Source: Opacimonas sp014872805 (GTDB taxonomy: Bacteria > Pseudomonadota > Gammaproteobacteria > Enterobacterales > Alteromonadaceae). From it: a stretch of 64,000 bases of DNA. Below are positions 55,293 through 64,000 of this stretch, in pieces. Position numbers and translations under genes: made by a program. The stretch covers positions 1-64,000 of the forward strand of contig WKFN01000002.1 in the NCBI GenBank assembly GCA_014872805.1, written 5' to 3'. The notes under the pieces are model-generated. The model ran no database searches. It was not told where the DNA came from and saw nothing but the letters and a program-made list of their open reading frames with translations. Positions within the stretch are counted from its first letter, which is position 1. Each line of letters begins with the position of its first letter.

Positions 55293-55348
55293 GTTATTTA
55301 GCCTTTCACATGGCATAATTAACCCATAACAAATCTAAAACGAAGTTC

Positions 55349-56419
55349 ATGGCGATTCAGCGTTTAGCAATCTTTTTTTTACGTTCTATGGTAATTGGCA
55401 GCATTGTTGCGGTCTTGATTTTGTTACTGGTGCCTGAATTGCGCCACGGCAGTGGCATTGATATTCGTAATTTGTTCAACTCAGAAACGACACCCAAACG
55501 CGCCAGCTATTACGATGCGATTTCTCGTTCAGCTCCTTCTGTTGTCAATATTTATTCAGTCAGTATCGAGTCCAATGGCTTTTTGAGCAATAGCTCTAGA
55601 GAACGAACGAATCTGGGATCTGGCGTGATCATGACGAACGACGGGTACATTTTGACCTGCCATCACGTGATCAACGGCGCAGCATCTATATTCATCGCAT
55701 TACAAGACAGTCGTTTGTTTGAAGCCCAAATTGTCGGATATGATTTGTTTACTGATTTAGCGGTACTCAAAATCAACGCGGATAATCTCATTCCTATTCC
55801 ACAATACCTCGATCCACAAATTAAAGTGGGCGATGTCGTGATGGCAATTGGTAATCCCTACAACCTTGGACAAACCATCACCCACGGTATCATCAGCCGA
55901 ACTGGTCGCAATGGATTGGCAAATTATGTTGATTTTATCCAAACTGACGCAGTACTCAATCAAGGTAATTCTGGTGGTGCTTTGGTTGACTCGGAAGGCT
56001 ATTTGCTCGGAATCACCAATGCCAATTTTCGTACTTTAGATGCACAACGCCGAGTTCTCAATGTGGATGGCGTGAACTTTGCGGTACCTTATCCTTTGGC
56101 CTTGCGCGTCATGCAAGAGCTTATCTCCAACGGCAAGGTGACTCGAGGTCAATTAGGATTTTCGGGCAACGAATTCGCTGGCCAAGAAGGGATCATGATC
56201 ACCAATGTCAGTCCCAATAGCCCAGCTGATTTAGCCGGCTTGCAAGTAGGTGATGTGTTGTTAGCGATTGATAATGAGCGGATCACAAGTGCCAGTAAAG
56301 CACTAGATATGATTGCCGAAACTCCACCAGGCACTTTACTCCAATTAAGTATTTTACGAGATGACAGTCCATTGCTGATCCAAGTGACCGTTGGTGAATT
56401 ACAGGCTGTAACACGATGA
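55349..56419 (+). CDS. degS: DegS, inner-membrane stress-sensor protease
   Basis: 356 residues (E. coli 355). N-terminal membrane anchor (MVIGSIVAVLILLLVPEL), triad H106 in ILTCHHV, D136 in FTDLAVL, S208 in NQGNSGGAL, and one PDZ domain (EGIMITNVSPNSPADLAGLQVGD). DegS starts the sigma-E response by cutting RseA when its PDZ domain binds misfolded porin tails. Its stop overlaps the idi start (ATGA). Confidence 0.95.
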   Translation: MAIQRLAIFFLRSMVIGSIVAVLILLLVPELRHGSGIDIRNLFNSETTPKRASYYDAISRSAPSVVNIYSVSIESNGFLSNSSRERTNLGSGVIMTNDGYILTCHHVINGAASIFIALQDSRLFEAQIVGYDLFTDLAVLKINADNLIPIPQYLDPQIKVGDVVMAIGNPYNLGQTITHGIISRTGRNGLANYVDFIQTDAVLNQGNSGGALVDSEGYLLGITNANFRTLDAQRRVLNVDGVNFAVPYPLALRVMQELISNGKVTRGQLGFSGNEFAGQEGIMITNVSPNSPADLAGLQVGDVLLAIDNERITSASKALDMIAETPPGTLLQLSILRDDSPLLIQVTVGELQAVTR

Positions 56420-56958
56420 GCCACGATGCACTGGTCGTTTTAGTCTCCCCCAATGGCGATATTATTGGCACACAAGGTAAATTGGCGGCGCATCAGGACA
56501 ATGCTTTACATCTGGCTTTTTCGGTCATGCTGTATCGCAAAACACGCTCTGGCATTGAGGTATTGATGCAACAACGCGCATTGGACAAATATCATTCAGG
56601 CGGACTTTGGGCAAATACCTGCTGCTCACACCCATTGCCTGATGAAGACATTCTAAGTGCGGCGCAACGACGCATTGCAGAAGAACTCAACATCACAAAT
56701 CCCATAAAATGGCAGATTTGCGGTGAGTTTATTTATCAGGCAAGCTTTGCTAATGGTTTGCACGAACATGAACTTGATACAGTATTAATTGGAGAGTTTG
56801 ACGAGAACCTTCCAATAGTTAATCCAAAAGAAGTGGCTCAACTCAAGTGGTTCGAACTAAGCGAACTCAATCAAGCGGTTGCCAAAACACCAGAGCAATA
56901 TGCAGTATGGGTGCCTTTTGTTTTGGCCAAAGTAAACGAGTCACTGGCGGCGCTTTAG
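56416..56958 (+). CDS. idi: isopentenyl-diphosphate delta-isomerase, type 1
   Basis: 180 residues (E. coli 182). Nudix-like fold; catalytic Cys70 in LWANTCCSHP and acidic Glu in LHEHELDTVLIG. It interconverts IPP and DMAPP for isoprenoids. ATGA overlap with degS implies translational coupling, an unrelated partner. Confidence 0.93.
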   Translation: MSHDALVVLVSPNGDIIGTQGKLAAHQDNALHLAFSVMLYRKTRSGIEVLMQQRALDKYHSGGLWANTCCSHPLPDEDILSAAQRRIAEELNITNPIKWQICGEFIYQASFANGLHEHELDTVLIGEFDENLPIVNPKEVAQLKWFELSELNQAVAKTPEQYAVWVPFVLAKVNESLAAL

Positions 56959-56995
56959 TTAATCACCATAATTGTGTATCAAGCCACCTAAAAAA

Positions 56996-59347
56996 TTAAA
57001 TCGCAAACGATTGTTCGGCCATCCACGCTTTGAGCACGCCCACGTCATTGGCAATGGCTGCTTCCAAATCATCGACCCACTCATTGACATTTTCCCACCA
57101 TGCAGGATGATCGCCTTGTTGGATCTCATTGGCAATGCGCTGAATGCGAATTAGACCAAGTGAACTCGCTGCACCTTTTATCTTATGGGCTTGCGAACAC
57201 ACTTCGTCTTTTGCTTTGGCTGCTAGATTGGTCTGTAAAATCTCAAGATATTCTGGGATCTTTTCTTCAAATACCGCCAAGCTCGTTGTCACCATTTCAG
57301 CACCAATCGTGTCAGCAAGCGTTCTGACCAGTTCCGTATCCATGATTTTATCTAACCCTTTATCGGATTCTGGCTCTTTAACCGGTAGTACCGGGAATTC
57401 GTCGATATTATTTGCAAATAATTCATTGAACACTTGGATAACACGAGATTTTTTTATCGGTTTTGCAATGACGTCGTCCATGCCATTTTGCAAGTATTCT
57501 TCGCGTTTTTTGATCACATTAGCCGTCAATGCCACAATCGGGGTTTGCATCACCAAGTCTTCGTGGATCACCGTATCGGCAACATCAAAGCCCGTCATAT
57601 CCGGCAATTGAATATCCAATAAAATTAAATCGTAGCGGGTAGAGCGAATTTTATCGATAGCCTCCCCCCCAGTCATTGCCACATCGACGTGCATACCAAG
57701 TTTTTCTAAAAGTGCTTTAGCCACCATGACATTAAGTTCAATATCTTCTACCAATAAGATATTTAGCCCGCTTACCTCAAGCTCCTCACGAACGCGTTCT
57801 TGATGGCTGATCTCTAATGGGATTTCAACAATAAAGCGCGTACCTTTACCCACCTCAGAAGTAACCTTGATATGACCATCCATGCGTTCAACCATTTCTT
57901 TACAGATTGCCAAACCGATCCCGGTGCCAGTTGCAGACTGGTGATCAGGGTGATCAACTTGATAATACATGGCAAAGATTTTATCAATATCCGCTTGCGG
58001 AATACCCACGCCAGTATCCTCGATAATGAAGCGCACATTGGCTCTGGTGTTGTCAATGTTAGTCGCCTCGACCGCTAAAGAGACGTGTCCTTTAGCCGTA
58101 AATTTGACAGCGTTGAACAATATATTCCACAAGATCTGGCGCAGGCGCGTACCATCAACCATGACATATTTTGGTAACGGCTCATGAATAATGGTTCTAA
58201 AACCAAGATTTTTGTCCGCCGCAAGTAATTTGATAACGCTGCCTAATTCTTCAGTGAACGTCGCCAGCGATAGGGTTTTGTAAGACAACTCAATCTTGTC
58301 ACGCTCTAATTTATCCAAATCAATAATATCGTTGAATATATTCCCGAGGGTAATCGCACTTGCGTAGATGGTACTGACCCAGCCGAATTGCTCGTCATTG
58401 AGTTTAGTATCGCGCAACATTCTCGACAAGCCGACTATGCCATTTAATGGTGTACGCAACTCATGAGAAATAGTCGCGATGAATTTGGTTTTGTCTTTAC
58501 TGGCTTGTTCTGCAGCTTTTTCAGCTTTCATACGCTCAGTCATATCTCGACCAAATGCAAGCAGACCAAGGCGATTGCCATCGTGATCAAAGAATGGAAC
58601 TTTGCGCATTTCAAAATAACGACGGCGCCCATCGTGAAAGCGTAACCACAACTCTTCAGTCAAAGACACGTTTTTCTCTAATACTTCATTGTCCGAAGTG
58701 ACCACCTGACGAGCGAGTTCCTCATCGTACACTTGATGCGGAGTAAGTCCGAGTAACTCATCTTGGGTTCGCCCCGTTAAGTCCTCTGCCACTCGGTTAC
58801 AGCCGGCAAACTTGCCCTCTTCATTGCGATAATAAATTAAATCTGGTGAAGCATCGATGATGGAACGTAACAGCATAGATAAGCGACGTGCTTGAATTTC
58901 TTGTTCTGATTTATCGCGAATTTCTCGTTCGAGCTCTTCAAACACTTTTTCTCGCTCAAGTTGAGCATTACGGCGTTGTTCAATTTCGTAGTTGAGCTGT
59001 TTGATATTATTCTGAAGTTCTTTGTTGAGAAGAACGTCTTCCTCTCGAAGACTTTCTAATTCTTCAATCACTTCTTTTAAATGAGCTCGAGAATGTTCTA
59101 ACTGCTTGACCAATTCGCTAAAAAAATACAACACCCACGGTGCACTCAGCATCGTTAAGATAATTGCGCTCATAAAATCTTCGAGCGTCGGCTCACTGTC
59201 CAAACTCACTCGGATTACGTAGGAACCACCAATGGTAAAGCCGAGTGTTAATAAAACAAAAAAGAGACTGAGCTTTAACGTACCGTACCGTTCGACAAAG
59301 CTAGCAAAACGAAAAGCCCAAGTGTAACGTGATTGAGATGAATGCAT
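56996..59347 (-). CDS. arcB: aerobic respiration control sensor kinase ArcB
   Basis: 783 residues (E. coli 778), high similarity along the length. Two N-terminal membrane helices (FFVLLTLGFTIGGSYVI; IILTMLSAPWVLYFF), coiled coil, PAS (about 160-270), HisKA H295 in ATISHELRTPLNG, HATPase (GTGIGLAIC), receiver D578 in LLDIQLPDMTG and HPt H721 in CSQAHKIKGAAS. ArcB phosphorylates ArcA when quinones are reduced. Of the two redox cysteines reported for E. coli (C180, C241), the first is kept (C183 in FAGCNR), the second is Tyr244 (DGRRRYFEMRKVP). Upstream of gltB, as in E. coli's arcB-gltB region. Confidence 0.96.
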   Translation of the reverse strand: MHSSQSRYTWAFRFASFVERYGTLKLSLFFVLLTLGFTIGGSYVIRVSLDSEPTLEDFMSAIILTMLSAPWVLYFFSELVKQLEHSRAHLKEVIEELESLREEDVLLNKELQNNIKQLNYEIEQRRNAQLEREKVFEELEREIRDKSEQEIQARRLSMLLRSIIDASPDLIYYRNEEGKFAGCNRVAEDLTGRTQDELLGLTPHQVYDEELARQVVTSDNEVLEKNVSLTEELWLRFHDGRRRYFEMRKVPFFDHDGNRLGLLAFGRDMTERMKAEKAAEQASKDKTKFIATISHELRTPLNGIVGLSRMLRDTKLNDEQFGWVSTIYASAITLGNIFNDIIDLDKLERDKIELSYKTLSLATFTEELGSVIKLLAADKNLGFRTIIHEPLPKYVMVDGTRLRQILWNILFNAVKFTAKGHVSLAVEATNIDNTRANVRFIIEDTGVGIPQADIDKIFAMYYQVDHPDHQSATGTGIGLAICKEMVERMDGHIKVTSEVGKGTRFIVEIPLEISHQERVREELEVSGLNILLVEDIELNVMVAKALLEKLGMHVDVAMTGGEAIDKIRSTRYDLILLDIQLPDMTGFDVADTVIHEDLVMQTPIVALTANVIKKREEYLQNGMDDVIAKPIKKSRVIQVFNELFANNIDEFPVLPVKEPESDKGLDKIMDTELVRTLADTIGAEMVTTSLAVFEEKIPEYLEILQTNLAAKAKDEVCSQAHKIKGAASSLGLIRIQRIANEIQQGDHPAWWENVNEWVDDLEAAIANDVGVLKAWMAEQSFAI

Positions 59348-59471
59348 GGCAATAAATAGTTATTGAACAACAAATACATTGTATCAGAATCTAGTTCTAA
59401 GGACACTTTTCAGGTTTGAATAAAAATTGACGTTAAACCCACCACCAAAATAAGCATTAAAACCCAGTAAT

Positions 59472-59507
59472 AATGAATAAAAATTCATAAATATGAATAA
59501 TGTTACA
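59472..59507. promoter_or_regulatory. ARG box pair (ArgR operator)
   Basis: AATGAATAAAAATTCATA (59472-59489) contains the perfect palindromic core TGAAT AAAA ATTCA of the ArgR consensus. Twenty bases further, TGAATAATGTTACA (59494-59507) matches as a weaker second box; paired boxes about 20-21 bases apart are the normal ArgR arrangement. ArgR control of gltBD is known in E. coli. The site is 125 bases before arcB and about 390 before gltB. Confidence 0.6.
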
Positions 59508-59773
59508 AATTTGTGAATGCATTTGATTAGAATAAATTCATTTTTTCTACGTTTTTTTTAGAATATTCATCACTATCTATTAACTCAGATAAAAAAATTA
59601 AATAATTGATTTTATTACCAAAAAAGTTTAAAGATATCGATTTTGTAAATCAGAATAAACAAACTAATATTTGACCTAATTGTCGCTTCAATGTATTTTA
59701 CCCAGTCTGCTAGACAAAAATGCATAAGAATTCTAATATCAGCTAGTAAGAGAGAGCCCGCCAAGGTGGTTTG

Positions 59774-59807
59774 CAAGTTCGCGCCGCAGCACATTGCGCA
59801 AGACTTG
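59774..59807 (+). promoter_or_regulatory. stem-loop in the gltB leader
   Basis: CAAGT (59774) pairs with ACTTG (59803-59807), and GCGC (59781) with GCGC (59796-59799), separated by small internal loops. It lies about 90 bases upstream of gltB in a GC-richer patch. No following T-run; role unknown. Confidence 0.35.
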
Positions 59808-59897
59808 TACGGCTATAGTAAAAAAGTGCCCTAGACAGTGAATGCACACGATGCACTTCGCATTGTGGCTATTTATGTTTTTTAATGGAGATCATTA

Positions 59898-62800
59898 ATG
59901 AGTTTATATCAGCCAACTGATTCGCGGGATAACTGTGGTTTTGGCCTTATCGCACACACCACAGGTGAACCTAGTCACCGTTTGGTATCCACCGCTATTG
60001 AAGGTTTGGATCGTATGCAACACCGTGGCGGCATCGCTGCTGATGGGAAAACAGGTGATGGATGCGGTTTACTTCTTGCTAAACCTGATGATTTTTTCCG
60101 TGGTATTGCCGAAGATAAAGGCTGGCGTTTAAACAAAAATTACGCAGTTGGCATGGTCTTTTTAAACCAAGATCCTATTCTAGCTGAAGCGGCTAGGACA
60201 GTTATTAACGAAGAACTCATAAAAGAAACCTTTGATGTAGTAGGTTGGCGTGAAGTGCCAGTCGACAAATCAGTACTGGGCGAACTGGCATTGACTGGGG
60301 TACCGCAAATTGAGCAAGTATTCGTCAATGCACCTAATGGCTGGCGCGAAACAGATATTGAAAGACGCCTTTACATGGTGCGTCGCCGTGCAGAGAAGCG
60401 TTTATTAAACGACTCAGATTTTTATGTTTGTTGTTTATCAGGTTTAGTGACCATCTATAAAGGTTTGGTCATGCCTAAAGATTTACCTGCTTTTTATCTC
60501 GATTTGGCTGACGAGCGATTGATGTCAAGTATTTGTGTCTTCCACCAACGCTTTTCAACAAATACCTTACCGAAGTGGCCACTGGCTCAGCCTTTCCGTT
60601 TTCTAGCGCACAATGGTGAAATTAACACCATTAAAGGCAATCGTGATTGGGCCATTGCTCGCACGAGTAAATTCGTTACTCCACTGATTCCAGACCTAAA
60701 AGACGCTGCGCCATTTGTGAATACATCAGGATCTGATTCATCTTCACTGGACAACATGCTAGAACTATTTTTAGCTGGTGGTATGGACTTATTCCGAGCT
60801 ATGCGTTTATTGGTGCCACCGGCGTATCAAAACAACCAAACAATGGATGAGGACTTACGTGCGTTTTATGAATTTAACTCAATGCACATGGAACCTTGGG
60901 ACGGACCTGCTGGTATCGTCTTAACCAATGGTCGTCATGTAGCGTGTAACCTAGACCGTAATGGTTTGCGGCCTGCTCGTTATGTGATCACTGACGATGG
61001 TTTTATTACGCTTGCATCAGAGATTGGCATTTGGGATTACAGCGAAACTCAAGTAGTCGAAAAAGGCCGTGTTGGTCCAGGTGAAATGCTTGCGGTAGAC
61101 ACGTCTAATGGCAAAATTTGGCGCTCAAATGAAATCGATGAGACACTAAAAACACAACATCCATATAAAAAATGGCTAGACGAACACATCCGTCATCTTA
61201 CTCCAATCGAACAATGCAATGCTGAATTAATTGGTACTCGTGTGTTCAATGACGACCAATTGGCCGTATTCCACAAATTATTCAATTACTCGTACGAAGA
61301 AATTCAGCAAGTGATCAAAGTACTTGCTAAAGACGGCCAAGAAGCGGTTGGCTCAATGGGTGATGATACCCCTATGGCAGTCATGTCCTCTCGTGTGCGT
61401 ACTTTATATGATTACTTCCGTCAGCAATTTGCACAGGTAACTAACCCACCAATTGATCCATTGCGTGAGAATCACGTTATGTCTCTGGCAACTTGTATTG
61501 GACGTGAGCAAAATGTCTTCAATGAAACCAGTGGTTATGCTGACCGCGTGGTGTTTGATTCGCCTATTTTAATGTATACCGATCTCAAACAGTTGCGAGA
61601 TTTGGACCAAGAACACTACTATTCAGAAGTGGTCAGCTTGAATTACTCTGCTGAAGAAGGTCTTGAAGCTGCAATCCAACGCGTGTGCGATGAAGTCGTC
61701 GCGATTGTCAAAGAGAAAAACGCCGCATTTGTCGTTTTATCTGACCGCGATATTGCCCAAGATCGCTTGCCAATCCCAGCAGCCATGGCAGTTGGTGCCT
61801 TTCATAGAACACTTGTTGATGCACAACTTCGCTGTGATGCAAACATCGTGGTAGAAACAGCCTCTGCGCGTGACCCGCACCACTTTGCCGTATTGATTGG
61901 CTTAGGCGCAACGGCTATTTATCCGTTCTTAGCTTACGAAACCATCGAACAACTAGTGCAAAGTAAAGATTTGGACATTGAGCCGATGCAAGCGATGTTG
62001 AACTATCGCAAAGGTATCAACAAAGGCTTATTCAAAATAATGTCGAAGATGGGCATCAGTACTGTTGCTTCATACCGCTCAGCTAAGTTATATGAAGCTA
62101 TTGGTATCAACGACGACGTTATGGAGATGTGTTTCAAAGGTGTGCCAAGCCGCTTAAAGGGTGCAAGCTTTGCCGAATTTGAACAAGACACGATTAATTG
62201 TCAGCGCATTGCATGGATTAAACGCAAGCCGTTAAGCCATGGTGGTTTGTTGAAATATGTCCACGATGGCGAATATCATGCATACAATCCAGATGTAGTG
62301 AAGAACCTACAAAAAGCAGTTGTTAGTGGTGATTATCGTGATTATCAAGCTTTTTCTTCCTTGGTTAACGACCGCAATCCATCGCATCTGCGTGACCTGT
62401 TGCAGATCAAGCCAGGTCAATCTATCGATATTAGTGAGGTAGAACCAGCTGAGAACTTATATCCTCGTTTTGATACAGCAGCTATGTCAATTGGTGCATT
62501 ATCACCGGAAGCACACGAAGCACTTGCCATTGCGATGAACCGTCTTGGTGGTCAATCTAACTCCGGTGAAGGCGGTGAAGATCCAGCTCGCTTTAATACT
62601 GAGAAAAACTCCAAAATCAAACAGGTTGCCTCCGGCCGCTTTGGTGTAACCCCGCATTATTTAATGAATGCCACGGTCATTCAGATAAAAGTCGCCCAAG
62701 GTGCAAAACCCGGTGAAGGGGGGCAGTTACCTGGTGATAAGGTCAACAAATACATTGCTGAACTGCGTTTTTCAGTACCTGGAGTGACCTTGATTTCTCC

Positions 62801-64000
62801 TCCACCGCATCACGATATTTATTCGATTGAAGATTTGGCTCAGCTGATCTTTGACCTAAAACAAGTTAATCCGAAAGCCCTGATCTCAGTCAAACTGGTA
62901 TCAGAACCAGGCGTAGGTACCATCGCAACAGGTGTTGCCAAAGCGTATGCTGACTTGATTACCATATCTGGTTACGACGGCGGTACGGGTGCATCACCTC
63001 TGACATCAGTAAAATATGCGGGCAGTCCTTTTGAGTTAGGACTTGCCGAAACGCAACAAGCGTTAATTGAGAATGGTCTACGCCACAAAGTACGAGTACA
63101 AACTGATGGTGGTTTAAAAACAGGCTTAGACGTAGTTAAAGCTGGTCTTTTAGGTGCTGAGAGCTTTGGTTTTGGAACAGGTCCAATGGTCGCATTGGGC
63201 TGTAAATACTTACGAATTTGCCACTTAAACAATTGTGCAACGGGTGTTGCGACTCAAGATAAGAGCTTGCGTGACAACTATTTTATTGGGTTGCCAGAAA
63301 TGGTGATGAACTATTTCAAGTTCATCGCTCAGGAAATTCGTGAAATCATGGCAATGATGGGTGTACGCAAGTTTGAAGATCTAATAGGCCGTACAGAGCT
63401 ATTAGCCATGATGGATGGACAAACAGCCAAACAAGCTCGTTTGGATCTGTCTCCGTTGCTGCACAAACCAGAAGCGGCAGATCATACAAAGTTATTCTGT
63501 TCTGAAGTGACGAACGCACCTTTAGACAAGGGTGAGTTAAACTTAACCATGCTAAAAGATGCCCAGGCCGCGGTTGAAGCAAAACGTGCAATCACACTGA
63601 ATTACCCAGTGCGCAACACCGACCGTTCGGTTGGGGCCACACTTTCAGGGTTTATTGCAAGTATTCACGGTAACCATGATGGCGAAGACTATCCGGTACA
63701 AGTCAATTTAACCGGTACAGTAGGACAGAGTTTTGGTGTCTGGAATGCAGGTGGCTTAAATATGACTCTTACCGGTGATGCCAATGACTATGTTGGTAAA
63801 GGTATGACAGGCGGTAGATTAGTTATCGCTCCGCCTGCTAAGGTGACCTTCGATGCTCACAACAGTGCAATTATGGGCAATACGTGTTTGTACGGTGCAA
63901 CTGGAGGACATCTATTTGCCGCAGGACGTGCCGGAGAGCGCTTTGCTGTGCGTAACTCAGGGGCTATCGCTGTAGTTGAAGGCATCGGCGATAACGGTTG
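59898..64000 (+). CDS. gltB: glutamate synthase (NADPH) large subunit, 3' end beyond the window
   Basis: 1,367 codons seen, frame open to the right edge; full proteins have about 1,480-1,520 residues, so roughly 120-150 remain outside. TGGAG lies seven bases before the ATG. The N-terminal Cys13 (DNCGFGLIAH) becomes the glutaminase nucleophile after a short propeptide is removed. Further blocks: FHQRFSTNTLPKWPLAQPFR, LDRNGLRPARY, the FMN-barrel SNSGEGGEDPARF and GYDGGTGASPLTS, the Fe-S cysteines CKYLRICHLNNCATGVATQ. With the small subunit GltD it makes glutamate from glutamine and 2-oxoglutarate. I see no frameshift in this gene. Confidence 0.96.
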   Translation, partial: MSLYQPTDSRDNCGFGLIAHTTGEPSHRLVSTAIEGLDRMQHRGGIAADGKTGDGCGLLLAKPDDFFRGIAEDKGWRLNKNYAVGMVFLNQDPILAEAARTVINEELIKETFDVVGWREVPVDKSVLGELALTGVPQIEQVFVNAPNGWRETDIERRLYMVRRRAEKRLLNDSDFYVCCLSGLVTIYKGLVMPKDLPAFYLDLADERLMSSICVFHQRFSTNTLPKWPLAQPFRFLAHNGEINTIKGNRDWAIARTSKFVTPLIPDLKDAAPFVNTSGSDSSSLDNMLELFLAGGMDLFRAMRLLVPPAYQNNQTMDEDLRAFYEFNSMHMEPWDGPAGIVLTNGRHVACNLDRNGLRPARYVITDDGFITLASEIGIWDYSETQVVEKGRVGPGEMLAVDTSNGKIWRSNEIDETLKTQHPYKKWLDEHIRHLTPIEQCNAELIGTRVFNDDQLAVFHKLFNYSYEEIQQVIKVLAKDGQEAVGSMGDDTPMAVMSSRVRTLYDYFRQQFAQVTNPPIDPLRENHVMSLATCIGREQNVFNETSGYADRVVFDSPILMYTDLKQLRDLDQEHYYSEVVSLNYSAEEGLEAAIQRVCDEVVAIVKEKNAAFVVLSDRDIAQDRLPIPAAMAVGAFHRTLVDAQLRCDANIVVETASARDPHHFAVLIGLGATAIYPFLAYETIEQLVQSKDLDIEPMQAMLNYRKGINKGLFKIMSKMGISTVASYRSAKLYEAIGINDDVMEMCFKGVPSRLKGASFAEFEQDTINCQRIAWIKRKPLSHGGLLKYVHDGEYHAYNPDVVKNLQKAVVSGDYRDYQAFSSLVNDRNPSHLRDLLQIKPGQSIDISEVEPAENLYPRFDTAAMSIGALSPEAHEALAIAMNRLGGQSNSGEGGEDPARFNTEKNSKIKQVASGRFGVTPHYLMNATVIQIKVAQGAKPGEGGQLPGDKVNKYIAELRFSVPGVTLISPPPHHDIYSIEDLAQLIFDLKQVNPKALISVKLVSEPGVGTIATGVAKAYADLITISGYDGGTGASPLTSVKYAGSPFELGLAETQQALIENGLRHKVRVQTDGGLKTGLDVVKAGLLGAESFGFGTGPMVALGCKYLRICHLNNCATGVATQDKSLRDNYFIGLPEMVMNYFKFIAQEIREIMAMMGVRKFEDLIGRTELLAMMDGQTAKQARLDLSPLLHKPEAADHTKLFCSEVTNAPLDKGELNLTMLKDAQAAVEAKRAITLNYPVRNTDRSVGATLSGFIASIHGNHDGEDYPVQVNLTGTVGQSFGVWNAGGLNMTLTGDANDYVGKGMTGGRLVIAPPAKVTFDAHNSAIMGNTCLYGATGGHLFAAGRAGERFAVRNSGAIAVVEGIGDNG

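Larger units (their letters stand above)
59348..59897. other. 550-base intergenic region between arcB and gltB
   Basis: No gene of useful size on either strand. It holds the divergent promoters of arcB and gltB, an ARG-box pair, and, in the last 160 bases, a GC-richer segment with a stem-loop just ahead of gltB. The middle part is very AT-rich with several GAAT...ATTC dyads. Confidence 0.7.

Noticed and set aside
59898..64000. Frameshift or truncation in gltB
   Set aside because: The frame reads through with expected family motifs in order; it is incomplete only because the window ends.

Overview
The window reads as chromosome of a marine-type gammaproteobacterium, most likely order Alteromonadales. 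The reasons are the gene orders arcB-gltB and zapE-zapG-degQ-degS-idi, the gcvT-gcvH-gcvP operon, the glnE/hldE neighbourhood, a split ACAD10/11-like acyl-CoA module, and a DUF3081-type small protein. Base composition looks moderate (mid-40s % GC by eye). Most of the window is ordinary, densely packed housekeeping sequence. The accessory material is concentrated at the left edge (1-1990) and in a small island at about 49,830-50,760.

Layout. 1-1,990: degraded RHS/polymorphic-toxin locus beside a tRNA with a CAU anticodon, including an RHS tip with a predicted four-helix membrane protein behind it (candidate effector/immunity pair), a second RHS shard and a possible IS3-family shard. 2,277-4,641: rimK / AspA-AstE-type deacylase / rimB operon for glutamate tagging of proteins. 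4,735-18,126: EamA transporter, exported zinc metalloprotease, hldE, DUF350 membrane protein, glnE, LpxL-type acyltransferase, multi-PAS hybrid kinase and a DUF3081-type protein. 18,265-25,299: lipid degradation, with fadE, tdk, then acyl-CoA dehydrogenase, phosphotransferase, SDR and bile-acid:Na+ symporter-like protein. 25,381-33,624: serine hydrolase, tamA-tamB (tamB is frameshifted), yjbQ, a small RHH-like protein and mscS. 33,689-38,852: amidohydrolase, purT, ybiT, VOC protein. 38,972-44,485: glycine cleavage operon with a divergent LysR regulator. 44,491-49,831: TerB-like, HDAC-like, GGCT-like and TPR proteins, an exonuclease gene with an internal stop, and an aldehyde dehydrogenase. 49,998-50,754: broken gene for an exported protein whose start codon is followed directly by five TTTGG (CCAAA) repeats. 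50,925-59,347: rnpB, YebC-family protein, zapE, zapG, degQ, degS, idi, arcB. 59,898 to the right edge: gltB, incomplete.

How the parts fit together. Envelope maintenance is prominent: LpxL and HldE for lipopolysaccharide, TamA/TamB for outer-membrane assembly and lipid transport, DegQ/DegS for periplasmic quality control, and MscS. Nitrogen and one-carbon metabolism appear as GlnE, GltB, GcvTHP and PurT. A well-formed ARG box lies between arcB and gltB. Three genes (tamB, the 49,998-50,754 gene and the exonuclease gene) are interrupted. Two of them can be put back in frame by single-base changes in homopolymer runs (plus a repeat-number change in one), so base-calling error must be separated from true inactivation or phase variation.

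The most interesting observation is the pentanucleotide repeat placed directly after a start codon, with the present copy number out of frame. This is the usual architecture of a phase-variable gene, in a gene family I do not recognise.
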